Positions 36,601-50,775 of a stretch of 64,000 bases of DNA are shown piece after piece (position 1 is the stretch's first letter; the number at the start of each line of letters is the position of its first letter). Origin of the DNA: Membranipora membranacea (taxonomy: Eukaryota; Bryozoa; Gymnolaemata; Cheilostomatida; Membraniporidae). The notes beneath the pieces are model-generated. The model was not told where the DNA came from, did not search any database, and saw only the letters and a program-made list of their open reading frames with translations. Made by a program: the position numbers and the translations under genes. The stretch spans positions 9,674,001 to 9,738,000 of the forward strand of contig OU612065.1 in assembly GCA_914767715.1 (NCBI GenBank), read 5' to 3'.

Positions 36601-39600
36601 GTAACCCCCCACTTATCTCAAGTCGCCCACTCCCCTCAGACTGACATACCACATGGCCAGTGATCTCTCACAAATGAGACTGCAAAACCTGCATAAATAA
36701 TTAACAGGTTTTGATCCCAATAGTGTGTTATGTCCTTGTTGTAACTATAGTTGAACCAAAGATTATCCCATCAGTAAACAGCTGGATGATGATCAGTTTA
36801 TGAACACAGCCGCTAAAAATGTTAAGAACACCCACAGCCTGCTCTCGTCTATGTATTTTCATGGTTTGGTTTTTTTTAGGCTTTGCGTAGAGAACTGGAG
36901 ATAAAAGATACTCTGCTCAGAGAAGAGACAAATTTGTCAGCCAGGACTGCCATGGAGTCCAGGGTGGCTATGAGCTTACAAGACAGAGAGGAGAAAATTA
37001 TCAGGTCTGTCTCAATGCTATTTAAACAATACATCCATACGTTTTCCATGTTTGTACCTTAGCTCCTAACTATTGTGGTATGAATAACTACATGTCACCT
37101 GAGTTTGATGTTAATCAGCATAAGAACTATGAAAATCGAGGCATCAAGGTATAGGAAAAAAGCACACGCTTTGATTCTGAATACCTGTTTGTATAATTAT
37201 CATACCCATAAAGGTAGAGATCTGTAAAGCCAATCATTAAAGGTTGGAGATGAGATATCAAAATTAACCTCACAATGTTTTTTTACAGTCTACAGAGAAC
37301 ATGTGACATCTACTCAAGATTACTGCACAGCGCAGCAGAGAATATGAACAGACTAGAGACAAGTCGGGACGTGGTCAGAGCCAGCCTGAAGAATTCTGTG
37401 CAAGACTGGCTCTCCCACTGGCAGCAGGTAGGACTATCATATATCTGGTTTATTTTAGTCACTCATATCGGTACAAATGGGGGGGTTTGCTGCAATACTT
37501 CTAACTGAATGATAACTTTGCTTGAGTTGTTGTTACCTACACAGGAGCAGCCCCTCGATAATAACCCATGGCTCATGAACCAACTGGCTAAGTTTCTTGT
37601 AACTATTTAATTGAGCATGAAAAAATCACTGAGTAGTGTCCTTCAATTTACAAAAGGTGGCTATACGTGTGGTCAATATTGGTTTAATATTCTGGACGAC
37701 AGGAAGTTTGGGCATCTAACATGCATCATAATTTAATAGAAACACAAGATGCTAGTCTGCGTGCAAGTTTCAAAAGATAGACAAGGAAAATATTACCCAG
37801 TGGGATTTCTTTTGCTTGAAAATTTGTTATTTACACTGAACCCGACAAAATGGGTGGGTTCTTAAAAGAACAGTGGGCTGGTTTTGGTGTATTTCAACCA
37901 TGTTGACTCATTTAAACAAGCGTTTAAAAGTGATCGAATTGCGACAGGGTCTTTAAGTCACATCTCAAAAATACGTATTGAAAGAAAGCCGGTGAAATTA
38001 TGAGAATTGGTTGTATTAAAATGAGACTCTTCAGGGGATTTATTTCCAATTATTGCCATTCTCTCTTTTTAAACAGCAATGCTCATGCAATTAAATTTTC
38101 TTTTCTTCTAATCCATCAAAAGTTAATGTATCAAAAATACTGTATGTGTTCCGTTTCCTATATGATACTATAAAGAGATTCTCACAGCGCCTCTCTGATG
38201 TCAGAATTAGCAGTTTTGGTGCACCATTCTGTGTAGTTGAATGATAGGAGGAGCGTGTGTGTGCCAAGTATAACTCCTCTGCTCCCATGGGCCTGCCTCC
38301 AATGAATTTACTCATAGCGGGCGGATTCATTCACAATCTCAAACACTGTTTGAACAACACATCATCTGCTGGCTTATTCAATGCAGAAAAATATCTTGAT
38401 TGCAACAATGACATAGTTTATGATGGTCTGTCACATGAAATAGCAACTGATTGACCTAAGATGTTCAATAATTGCTTAGTTATTCTCAGTTTCTGTTGTT
38501 GCAATTAAATATTTTGACACCACCACCACTTTGACCCTGCCCATCCTCTTCTACTGTACCTCAATTCTGATTTGTAAAACTCACAGCAACTACTAAGAAA
38601 TTGTTGACCAACAAATCAGCTGGTGCAAATTGCCAAATTGTGAATGCCCTATCTTTATACGTAATACTACACTCTATTTCAAAAATGCTGGGTAACAGAT
38701 CAAATATCTAAATGTTATAATGGCTTTCAATGGGTGCCTGTAACCTGCTCTCTGGTCAGGGTTATCTAGTAGCCCTTCCTTATCGACGTCCAAAGGAACA
38801 ACATTAAAATTTACTTCTCTTAATCCAGGCAAGACATTAAGTTAAGAAGTGATGTCAAAATGAACAAGGCACAAGAAACATCACAAACTATTAGTTTTTT
38901 ATAGGTTTGAAGCATCTACTTTTTGGCCACTTGAGAAGTACACGGCATCCTCTACATTAAAATCAGAATGATGTCAACACTAATATCAGTGTTTCAAATT
39001 TTAGGTTAAGATGTCATTGGTCCTGCCTCCGATATCTGATGACAATCAAACCGTAGCGGAATTGAAGCTGGAAATAGCAAGGGTTTGTGTATAAACAAAC
39101 TATTTAGTCATGGGAAACATCCCAACTATGACCATCTTTTTAATGAGGGATGAGTAATTTGGTATGAGCTCTAATACACAAGCATTATAGGCTCTTGCCT
39201 TTTTTTGTACAATGATCATAATCTGATTTTGCTACCAAATATATGGGTACATTCCAAAATATATATGTCATTTCAAAGTACCACTATTGACTAATATGTT
39301 GCTATAGGGCTGGTGGCTGTCGTCCTCCTCTGACTCATATTTGTATTTTGTAGTACACGGATATGCTGAAGAATGATGAGGAAATATTTAACGATAAAGC
39401 CAAACAGCTGAGCGAACTGAAGAAGGAGAATGCTCAAATGGTGAGAGTTTTACATCCAAATGATGAAATCAGCAGTAGGCGAACATAATTAAAAGGTTAA
39501 GGTCAATGTTAAGGTGAAGTTCCACCTGGTTATCAATTAAATAATATGTCTCCGCTGTTTATAGCTGTCAGACAGACAGGGGCTTGAGTCAGAGCTGGAT

Positions 39601-42600
39601 CTGACACGTAAACGATGTCAGCAGCTAGAGGAAGTACTTCTGGAGCAGCAGCTGAAGATTGAACAGGGAGGACCACAGGGAGATGGCTTCGCTAACTCGT
39701 TTGCTCATGGAGATGCAGAGTTTGGATCTGCTCGCAGAGCTAAGTCTGTACCAGCTCACGGAGATCGCCTAGCTGAACCAATGGTTTGCCTAATCAGCTG
39801 TTAATTATTGCACAATTTCTTATTCCCACAGTGTTAGTTGCATTTTTAGATAGGATATGTCATACTTTTTTGCAACGCCTGAATTTGTAACCAATCTGGA
39901 TATATGAATGTTTAGAAATTGGCAATGGGACAAACCTAACACGTGTGAATTTAATTGATTCATTTAATGCGGAAACCATTAATACTGAATAAGAAGAAAG
40001 CCAAAAAATTACCCACCATTAAGCGGTGACTAATAGTGCTCTGTTCAGATCTTGAAAGTTCCGAATCGAGTGTTTTAGCTTAGTTTCATAAATTTCACTG
40101 GAATTATTCACTTTTTGCATGACACACATATAAGAAGAAAAGGTAAAATCGTTCATGACTAATAAGTCATTTAAACACTGTATATTCAAACAACTATAGT
40201 TCCCTATGCATATATTTTTTATCTCATTATTTATGTATATTTACAGGACAGACCTGTACACACAAGCCCTGCCTTGTTCACATTAGAGCGTTACATGCAA
40301 GGTTTTAGAGTGAGATCCCAGCTTTTGGTAGAGAGACTTGACGATGAAGACGAGGTGTTGCACCAACCATTCCCACATTCTGACGATTTAGACCTCGAGC
40401 TAGCAGGTGGAGATAATCTAAATGGACTGAGGTAGATATTCAATACAACATGAACATGAAGTGTTCAATGATTTTTTTTTACACATTTGTCAACTGTAAT
40501 TGTCACAAATAATGGTCATTGATGTTTAAGTATTGATTAATATACAAAACCGGTTCACAGTTCACAAATAGTATTTTAGCAGAAATTCTCTTCCTTTTTT
40601 CTCCCTTTGGTTACTACCTTTACCAAGAAACCATATAACATTCTAGAAAAAAAGCTTTTTGTGAGGTTATTTTATAATAAAATATTACCAGATCCAATCA
40701 CATATACTGTCATTTTATTTCAAGAAACACAAGTTTGGCTAAAAAGCATTCTCCTGACAGGGCAAGAGGACGAACGCTGTCATTTGGCGAGGTTGTTATA
40801 CGCCAGCAATCAGAAGGTTTGTAAACACTCCCCCTATGCAAATTTAATTCAGTCTATTTTGTTATTGCAACATTCTTAAAAGGATGTATAGGTATCATCA
40901 TTATTTGTTTTTCTGATTTATGACCATCACTGTCTAATATTTCATAGCCTTTTTCTTTTATCCAATACCCCCTTTGATTGATTCATCATTGATCAAGTCT
41001 TTCCAAATGTTATGTTAGTAATATTATCATATCCTTTTGGTTGACTTTTGGTTTAAAGATTTGGTTATATATGTGAAACATAAAGACAAACAGTCCAAAA
41101 AGCCTCTCAAATATGAATTTTGTAACTTATTTGATTATGGCAGATGATGATGGAGGCATGGAGGATATCCGGATAAGTATGGACAAACATCAGAGAGAAA
41201 TAAGACAGGCTAAGCTTAAATCTCAGGAGTTCAATAGCAGATTAAGAGACCTTACCATAGCTATCAGGTGACACATTTTATCAATATTGATATTAAATTT
41301 ATTCACAAAAATGACTTCACATCTTGTACGTTCCGTCACTAAGCTGATGAGGTCATTAGCTGATGTTTATAAATGACATGACTCATATTTCAGAGGTGGC
41401 CAGGATTTTCTTCACCTCCACTTTTCTCTGCCCGTGTAAATGTGGAGAAAATTGTTAAGATTATCACCAAGGTGTGATAAGAGTCTAAGACATGTGTCTG
41501 GCGATATGATGATAAGGACTGTTTATTACCCTGTTCCTACCTACCAGTACAGTATTCAGCCTGCTGGCTGTTGCATGGTTATTTGTTTTCTGCTATGGAA
41601 TGTTTACAGCATCAGTTACCATGGTAGCATAACAGAAGATTTGCGTGTGAGCATGGCTATTATTGGGAAACAAACATAATATTGAATCTTAGGGGGAAGA
41701 ATTTCAATTCATCTATGATGATGATGAGGACATGTCCTTGCCTGTGTGTAACTCATTTACGCACTTCTGAGTTACCAATCTGGCAGATATGTCAAGACTT
41801 TGAAATGTGCTAGGTGATCACGCCAACAAAATAGTTATCTGCTCGAAGTCAAAAGCACCCTGAAAGTGACAAATATCAGTTCGAACCACTTCACTTTTGG
41901 GCATATTAGCAAAAATATAATGCTGCCGCGTGATTTATTGGGACATTTCCCTTTATGAATGAATATTAAGTATTATCTTCAATCATTTTTTTGCAGGATG
42001 AAGGAACAATTAATACGACAGTTGGTAAAAAATGAAAAGGATTCTGCAGTATTAGTCAAACAGCATAAAGATAAAATATCGCAATTGGAAGAGGTACCAT
42101 AATAATAATAATAATAATTATTTGTTTTGCCAAATTTGACTTAGAGCTGGACTACAATGCTCCGTAATATCTTGTGGCAAATGGAGTGTGGCATTTCTAT
42201 CGTTATCCTTTTGCATGCTTCCATGATGCAATTTCTGTTTTAGGACAAGTTTAAAACCAACAGGGAGTTGCAAGATTTGCAAAAAGAACATCAACGCTTG
42301 GAGGCCAAAGAAAAGATGGAAATATCCAGCAAAAGAAAACTACAAGGGTATGTATTGCATGGGACATTACAAGCACGAATGCAATTCTCATGAGCTTTGG
42401 TGTTTAAATTTCTTTATATTCTTTTATTATTTATGTTATAAATTATGATTTTAGGGAGTATAAGAGAAAGATAGACTCGGCTAAGCGACGTCTCTCCAAC
42501 CTTCAAAGTAAGCAGAAGGAGACAGTGAAACTGGCCAGTATGTCTGAGAGAACTGATGAGAAGATAAATGACCTACAGCTGGCTGTCTCCAAGATGAGAC

Positions 42601-45600
42601 AACAACAGGAAGAATTACAGAGAAAACTCAAACAGGAGCACGATAAGAAGGAAAAACTAGAGGTAATATACGGCAGCTTATATTTCTCAGCAGCACAGTG
42701 CTGTGATATTAACATGACTTCATAGATTTAGATAATTGTGTAACAGGGCTCATCCCGTAAGATGTCAAAGTAGCGTTTCCTCTTTACGTTTGAACAAAAA
42801 ACTCTTTGTGAGACATGAGGATCCTAATGGTTTAACAGGATGCATCATTAGTTTCACAGGCTAGATACAATCTTTTAAACGGTCCTTATCATTGATATCT
42901 TAATTTATTGTGATATCCATCCTGTTGCTCACATGCAGTCACTGGTCTGAATTTGCAGGATGCTAAATTGCAGTGCGTTAGATTAACAGCCGTTTTAATG
43001 TTTTGAATTTGAACTACTGTATTTTTTGCCAATCTTGGTAATTTGGCAGAGACATGATATTGCATAGCAGCATAACGAAATAATCAATGTTCATAAACAC
43101 AAATGACGTTGTATTGTCATCATCTGCTGTGTCATTCCTCTTTCATACCGGACATTTCTGACAACAATCCATGTTAAATGAGGAGTAAACAAATTTTTTT
43201 CCTCATAAAACCTCCCTTATAACAAACTCAATTTAATAGTACTATTTCCCGTTATCAAATTAAGGGTAGTATGTATTTCAGGGAAGGTTTTACAATTAGA
43301 ATCCCATGAACTTCTAGTTCAGCTTACCTCAAAAGATTTATGTTCTGTAGAGAGACATGTCCAAAGAGCAGCATAGAGTGAGAGAATTAGAGGATATAAC
43401 AGAACAGCAGCAAAAAGTCCTCAAAATAAAAACTGAGGAAGTCGCTGCCGCAAACAGAAAACTGAGGAAAGGAAGCAACGGAAGTAATTCACTTACTGCA
43501 ACAACTAGGTACAAATAAAACACAGCTTCTCTAATGAATCATTCGGATGATTAGAGGGCTCCAGAGATGTTCAGTTTATAAACCTGGCCTTGATTTAAAA
43601 TGTGAACTCTAATATGCAGTGTACCCATGCCCTAAATGGGCCCCTGCTTCATCGGAGTTTCAAATAATTAGTGTTAGGCTTCTGCAGTTGGCAGTTTATA
43701 AAGAAGTCTTAGTGCAAACTGCTAATTCTATTTCCTCCCATCATATTTCTTAAGCAAACGTGACTGGTTGTGTGTTGTATAACCTTTCCACCATTGATAC
43801 ACACACACACAAGTCTCGTGGGCATGGAGTGACCGAGAGATGGTCATTGAGTTGTCCTTATCGATAGCCTTCGACAATGGTTATACACTGATTGTTGACC
43901 AGTGATAACGGATGAAAGCTGTTATATATTTTTAAACATAGATGTGCCCTTGAATGTTTTTCCCATGACAATATTGTACAAGTATAGATCCTTGCTACTC
44001 AGATTATTAATCAAGGTTACTATCAATGTTATTACCAGTACCCAACTGTCATGGCATCCCACAAAAGATTATACATATTCTAGCAGTGCTCATAAAGAAA
44101 TTGAAGACCCGAAGCTTATGGAGCAGAAGTTGTGGCTGGACGCGGAAATGGAAAAAATTATTGAACAAAGAAAACAGGTGGAGCTATTAGATAAGGTAAA
44201 AAACATGATGAAGAGAATCTTTAATTAGAATATATAAACGGCTTTTAATTAAGCTGTGCTCAGTCAGGGCCAGGTTAGCTAATGATAGTGGTGTTTTTGT
44301 GCTCATTCACTGTTTCAATTCATTTCACTATATTTATGGATCCAATACATAATGAGATGTGCCAAAGGAGTAGCAACAAAGTTGTACAGACATAGCCGTT
44401 TTCCTTGGCTGCGCAGTCTCTCCACTAGGCGGAAGGGGGTATCTGTCCCTGATTGTCAAAGTAAAATGTAGTCACCAAGGTTTTTGGAGCCTGCTCTACG
44501 TTTTCTATCTACTTGCCAATGTATGCATAAAAATAACTATGAATGGTATAAGAAAAGATCAGCTTCCTTTCATAGCTACCTATATATAGAAAAGATAGCA
44601 CAGTGCATAGATTTCTCATATTGATAATAACACACAAATATCCTGTCTGTTTGCCAATTTATGAGTTGATGAGCTAAATTGGGACTTAATCTGGCTCAAT
44701 ATATACCCAAACATCCTCCGGGCTGTCCGGCTTGGTGCCCTAAAAGAACCATCTACTAAAATCTGACAGGATGAGTTTTATGTTTCTATGTGAGGACTAT
44801 GACTCGCTGTACGACTTTCCCATTACAGACAGGCGAATGAGGCTCAAACTTGTTATTCTCTTTCCCAATCACCTGCTTGAGGTGCTGTCTGGCCAAACGC
44901 TGCTGGTGCTCAGTTCATGACATCATCTATAACATTTTAATCAGCAGAGCATTGTGAATTTTAATGATAAGACTGTGTCGAAATCTGAACTCATTTTGAC
45001 TGAAGCATATTGACCTGTTGAGAAGTTGGACTTAGGCTCAGAGTTGGTCTGGATTTAAGTCAGTGACTTTCAATCAACCGGAAAATCAGAAATAGCCTGT
45101 CAGTTTTCTGGTCAGTTTGAATTATATTCAGGCTGCATAATGTAAAAGATATATTTCAAGGGAAGGATACAGTTATTAATAACATTATGATCTTTGTTTT
45201 CGCGGCCTTGTTTGCCTTCCTGTGCCTTGAAATGTTTCAAATCCCACTGGCAGAGGCTGAACATATTCTTGAAAGTGAAGTTTTTTCAGTGAATACTTTA
45301 GTCCGAATCAGCCGTTTGTTTAACGATAGAATATCATTTTCTAGTAAGAAAGGAATTGTGGGATGAATTTTCCATTATATCTAAGAGTTTGAAGATACTG
45401 GTCCGAATTAATTTTTGTGAGGAATTCGTCGTCCCAAAAGGCAATAACTAAAAGAGCGTGTTTCCTCTAGCATGCAGTCTTCCATGATGTACCAGCAAGT
45501 GCTTCAAATGCTTTAAGTTTGTTATTTTTGTTTATCAGTATTTTTTAATTGCCTGGGGCTGGAGAAGGCTATTGATCATGGATTGTTGTATAGCAACCTT

Positions 45601-48600
45601 ATGTTCAGACAGTAACATTATCGTCAACATCTTATCAAAATCAAGAACAAGCAGTCCTCGTTCCCATATGAGTTGCCAGCTTGTGACTAAATAGTTTTGA
45701 GTAGGAAGCCAGTTTCCTTAATTTGTGCTAAATATAACTCTCATTACAAATATGCTGCCAAAAACGGGAAAGTCAGCATTTTCAAAACAATACAAAACTC
45801 ATTACAATAACACACATTTAGTTGATGATTGACATACTGTGTGTGTAGTATTGAGAACAGTCTGCAGAGTCCAAATACATAGTCTGTCAAATATGGGCAC
45901 AGTTTGTATCAATAGATGAGAGTTGTAATGTTTTGTATATGCTGAGTCAGTGATGCCAATCTCAACCAATATGTGATGAAAGATAATGTGGCATGCAAGG
46001 TGACATATAGATAATTAAAAGGATAATAAACTTTGCACAACAATATCATCCTTTGCTTATCCTGGAATTCATGGAAAGACTTGGTGCCAGAAAACCATCC
46101 GCCCTGGATTGTGTTCATAAAAAATTTTAGACAAATTTTTCATGTAGATCACATAGTTGTTTATTTGCAGGAACTAAAGAGCCGGGCTGATATCATATCT
46201 AAAAAAGAAGATATATTGAAAGAAAAAGGAAAATTAGAGCTCAAACACCTCCGAGCCAGTCAGCAGTTAGCTAGGGTAAGTGGGTTGTTGTGTAATTTTG
46301 TTATTGGTCAGTTTCCACTAAACAAATATAATGGTTGACACCTACATCCAATAGACTTGCCTGGTCAATTTTCTGGTCAGTAATTTTCGAAGATGTATTG
46401 ACCTGAGAGAGAACTAGTTCTCGGTATGATTGTATAAATGTATGCTGTAGTAATATGTGTATGTTTTACTTGACTTTACACAGTCGGCGCTCTCAGCTGA
46501 ACAAGAATTAGAAGAATTACACCATGCCAGGAATGATGTTGACAGCCAGAGAGCATTACTAGACAAGAAGCTATATAATGCTGGCATGCTCTCTCCACAA
46601 GATGACAGAAGGTTGGTTATCATATGAATGCTTATCAGAATCAGGTATAGTCTTATTTTTTACAGCCTCCATACCTCCAAGCCAGAAGGTTCAGAAACTG
46701 TATCATTACACCTCTTATACTGCCATGTTGTATTCTATCCACTGTAGATTGTTAGAGCTATCTGAGGCTATAGAGGCTCTAGATGCAGCTATAGAGTATA
46801 AGAGTGATATCATAGCTGGTAAAGAGGCGGAAATAAGAAGATCTCAAGTTCTATCACAAGTAAGACGAATCATGGAATTAAGCTGTTGAATATCGAACCA
46901 TAACACACTAATGGTAAAGATAGGATTCAGGACTACCAACTGACAAACAAATTTTAGTTAGGCATCTAGCTTTATTGTAGTAATGCAATATTTTACCAGT
47001 GAAATATTCAAAGCTCTCCCAAGTATAAAAAAGGGATGACCTTAGGAATTGTCCCCTCCTGCTTACTTATGGTGAATATATTATGTAGTATTGAGTAGAC
47101 TGCATTGAAAAAAGACGACTCAGTTCTGATATGCAGCCATCCTTCTGATGTCAGGATATTGTGCAACCAGAATCCTATTTTGCTTCATGTCTGGCTAAGT
47201 AGTGATTTAACTTTGTATAGGTTTTCAGCAGGTTTTATGCAATCTACGCTATGTTTTAGCATGAAGACAATCTGGCGAATCGATTAAAGTCTTTGAATAT
47301 TGCGGAGGCACAGAAGCTGCTTACAAAGTATTTCAACAAAGTTATTGAGTTGAGAGAAACGTCACGTGACTCTGACCTTCAGTCTCAGGACCTTCAGGTA
47401 AGACGACATCTAAAGTAACTAATGCAATGCTATACAGGACATCATAGCTGTCCGGTAATTAGTGTTGTACCATCATTGTGATAGCTAGTCATCTGAGTGC
47501 ATCATACCAACTTGGATATCTCCGCGGGGGTGTTGCTTATGGATGAAGAGCATCACTGGTTTATTAATTAGTAGGAAATTTTGAAAAACATAGTTGCACA
47601 ATGACAATCAAAGTAGTGACATTGCTAATTACTCAATTTGTAAAAACACTGATTTTGTGCTCTCAAGGTGTACTATTGAGCGAAAATCAAACCAAGAGGT
47701 GTGGGTTTATCTGCCTCAGTAACTCCCTAGGTTATAATTACCTGGAAGATATTAGTCTGCTCTGAGGGGAATATGAATAGCAATGCATTAAAGTTCAAAA
47801 CAATAATTTAAATTTTTATTGAGGTTAATCAGAACCACAATAAATTGCTCCCATAGTCATCTATGCGGTATCATTATCTTGTATGCCTCTAAGCTGTATC
47901 ATGAAGGCTTTCACTGCAAGAATTTGACATTCTGTAATAACCATTGCCTGGAATTTTATTATTGCTGCTCTGAGCCTACTAGTTGGCTGGGTAGAGGGTA
48001 TAATGCATTGCCAGTAATTCATGTAAATGAGGCGTGCCCATTTTTTATTACTCTTTTGAGACTTGGCCTGAGACCTGATTTTATGTCATAGCTGGTAATG
48101 ACATTGTGCAAAGTATGACATTTATTGAGGTTAAGCAGAAACTTTTTACCAGCTTTGCTGAATCAGATCTTTTACCTCTTCTTCTGTTTTTTGCTCATTA
48201 AGTAACATGGTATTCAGGTCTTGCTTGTTAAATGAGGCTTATATACTTTGCTAGTAGCTGTACACTTATCTCTCAAATTACATAATGTGTAAATGTGAGC
48301 TTGGGTTTCATTCATGTACTACCAAATATAGGACAATTCATTGACCCTCCTTTGAATCATCCATTAAGGTTGTTTAAAACTTATATGACGAGTTATGTGA
48401 AACATTTTTCCTGGTGTGTACAGATGCAGCTCGATGAACAAAATAGACTGGTGATGGAGATGGAGGCTTCACTGGAATCACAAGCTAGAGAATTAGATAA
48501 CAGGCTGACAGAACAACAGCAGCAATATGAATCTGAGATCAATAGTCTGCTGCAGAAAATATCTGAGAAGGAAAACTCAGATACCAAAGACACCCAGCAG

Positions 48601-50273
48601 TTCATCAAGTGAGTTATACATCATTATCATCTGTATATTGATTTAAAAATGTTGTGACAAAGGAGCAGATAACTCCAATTTGTAATTGAACCGCTTTCAA
48701 TTATCCTAAAATCCTGCTATGATTACAGGGCAATTATTCTGCTGATTCTAGCCCGAGATTACTGAAGTTAAGAAATAAGCATTATTTTTATGTATGAATA
48801 CTTCTGTATTTAGAATACAACAATTGGAGAAGGATCTGTATTATTATAAGAAGACATCACGGGATCTGAAGAAGAAACTTCGTGAGGTCATGCTGAGACT
48901 AGGGGAGCAAGCTGCACCTGGGTTCTCAGCTGATGTACATATCGAGGAGAGTGGTATTGAACCTCTCGACTATGAGCCTCATAACAGAAACTCTCCAAGG
49001 CTATCACCAACTGGAACACATTTACCACCCCTGGGTAAGAAAGTTTACAAGCTAAATATCAATTTATGTAAAATTAGCAGCCTTAATATTTTATGTGACA
49101 AACCCACGTTATGGATAATAATCAGTGAAATCATCAGATATTTGATGTTCAGGAATTCGGTAGCAAAGCATATCTGAAAGTGGGTGAGTTTAACATTTGA
49201 GGTTTCAATTCCATCATCTCTCTTCGACATGATAGTTTACATGTACCAGGCTAGCAATTATATTGATTAATATCATATAAAAACTACTCTTCAATATAAA
49301 AACTGGCCACTAGATTTGAATTGTAATTAATTCATGTTTTAGCTGGTGCAATGTCACCTGCAGTACGTGGGAGTTATACCTCCTTAGATGGTCAACATAT
49401 CAAAATATCTAAGAAGGATTTACGTCCTATGAGCCAAGAGGAAATCCATATAAGGAGATCTCAGCTAACCTCCTCACATTCTGTGAGAAATTCCACAGGT
49501 ATGTTGTGAGCTCCAAGTTTTCTTTTGAGAACTTGTAATATAATGACAATTTATGGTTGTCATAAAATAATAATGTTTAAAAACTTACTTCACTTAAAGT
49601 TTCAGGTCGATTGACCCAGTGACATGAATGTCCAAACTATGGCTTCAGACAATGAGGCCCCTTTGATAATTTTCTGTTCGACGCGTGTTGAACTCATCGT
49701 ACAATGAGCAGTGATTTTGTCTAACCATCAGTGATTTGGGAAAATTGACGTATTGATCATCAAGTAAGGTTTGCCAATATTTAAAATTCTAAATTTATGC
49801 CACAGCTTTGTTCAATGAGTAACTTAGTACGAATGCATCCCATGCCGTATCTATTTCCAGATTCTCTTGATGGGTAAAGTTTTATACAAATCTCACTAGA
49901 TGACGTTCAACCTAACTACAGTCTAACTGCCTGGGTGGCAGGTGCACAGTACAAAACTCCCGAACTGATTGTTTTATTGGCTTCATGAAAAGCTAGTCTT
50001 GCCGGATTCAACTTTTTGGACAAACAGGACAATGAATGGCAAATCCTATTTATTTGTAGACATTCCTATGCCATGATGTAATTGTTGTATACAGTTTCTG
50101 TGAATTTCCAAATTTGAGCCTTAACATTAATTCTTCCGTCCAGAACTTAATGTAAAAATCGACAATCCTTCCGAACATCTTCTTCGCCAAAACTGTACCA
50201 TATTTATAGTAACTTTTAGATGTTCTAGCACTAGAATAATTTCAATTGTTTTTTAGAAGAGTGGATTTCATGA
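27648..50273 (+). CDS. KIF27: kinesin-4 family protein of the KIF7/KIF27/Costal-2 group
   Basis: Thirty-one exons: 27648-27680, 27834-27971, 28172-28258, 28657-28764, 30097-30235, 31709-31855, 32892-32951, 33444-33539, 34997-35220, 35764-35844, 36880-37004, 37289-37427, 39005-39082, 39354-39440, 39565-39783, 40247-40431, 40725-40816, 41144-41267, 41997-42093, 42244-42347, 42455-42662, 43351-43508, 44084-44195, 46171-46275, 46484-46611, 46748-46859, 47260-47397, 48424-48608, 48814-49034, 49343-49498, 50257-50273; about 1300 residues. The N-terminal motor has an intact P-loop GQTGSGKT (84-91), switch I NEHSSRSH (203-210) and switch II DLAGSE (251-256), so it should bind and hydrolyse ATP, unlike Costal-2. 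KIF27-specific blocks follow: [20 protein letters not shown]-like, the long coiled coil, [30 protein letters not shown] and [10 protein letters not shown]. The group scaffolds Hedgehog signalling and builds motile cilia. KIF7 versus KIF27 cannot be told in a species with one copy. The last exon is uncertain: reading past the donor at 49498 would end at 49509. Confidence 0.93.
30391..30753. mobile_element. foldback (MITE-like) element in kinesin intron 5
   Basis: Arms of about 105 bp: AACCCACGCCGCATAGGAAA at 30391 is matched by the inverse of TTTTCCTATGCGGCGTGGGTT ending at 30753, and pairing goes on through GAGGGTTATC, AACCGCTTA, GGATAAAAAT, GATTCAGA and ATTGAAAAC with few mismatches. About 150 bp of non-repeated sequence lies between. 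There is no coding capacity. It is younger-looking than the element at 13606-13880. Confidence 0.8.
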
Positions 50274-50330
50274 TTTATATTCAAAATATTAGTAGTCATA
50301 ATTATGATTTGTATGTGTGTGTTACAAGAA

Positions 50331-50336
50331 AATAAA
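50331..50336 (+). terminator. polyadenylation signal of the kinesin gene
   Basis: AATAAA 58 nt after the stop codon in the proposed last exon; the closeness supports the 50257-50273 exon over the alternative stop at 49509. Confidence 0.55.
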
Positions 50337-50775
50337 TGTTCATCTTTGGAGAATATAATATATTATATTGTTGAGACTTGAGATCCTTAAACTTGGAAAT
50401 GGAATGTATACGTTACATCGTAGTTGAACAACCATAAAGCTGAGCTGAATAAAATACTGTGGTGATAATTGACTTGATGAGTTTGGGATTTCTGGTTGAC
50501 CTGGCTATATAATGTTATCCAATCATGTTTATGAGCAAAATAGATGTCTATATAGCTACAGAGGTATAATATGATTCACATTAAAAGACAAGTTTTGCGG
50601 ATTAACCATCACAATAGTTGTGTGGAAAACTATGCCAATATGCTGATTATATTGTAAAAATTGCAGTATGATGTCTTCTCACTGATGATTGGGTAATTTG
50701 ATCATTACAAGCGATGTTTCTGTTTGTGACAGTCTATAAATTTACAAAAGTGTATTCTAACAATGTGTAGGACCA

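Noticed and set aside
47816-48145. Two copies of TTTATTGAGGTTAA(T/G)CAGAA in a kinesin intron
   Set aside because: A single short direct repeat 300 bp apart; too little to call an element.
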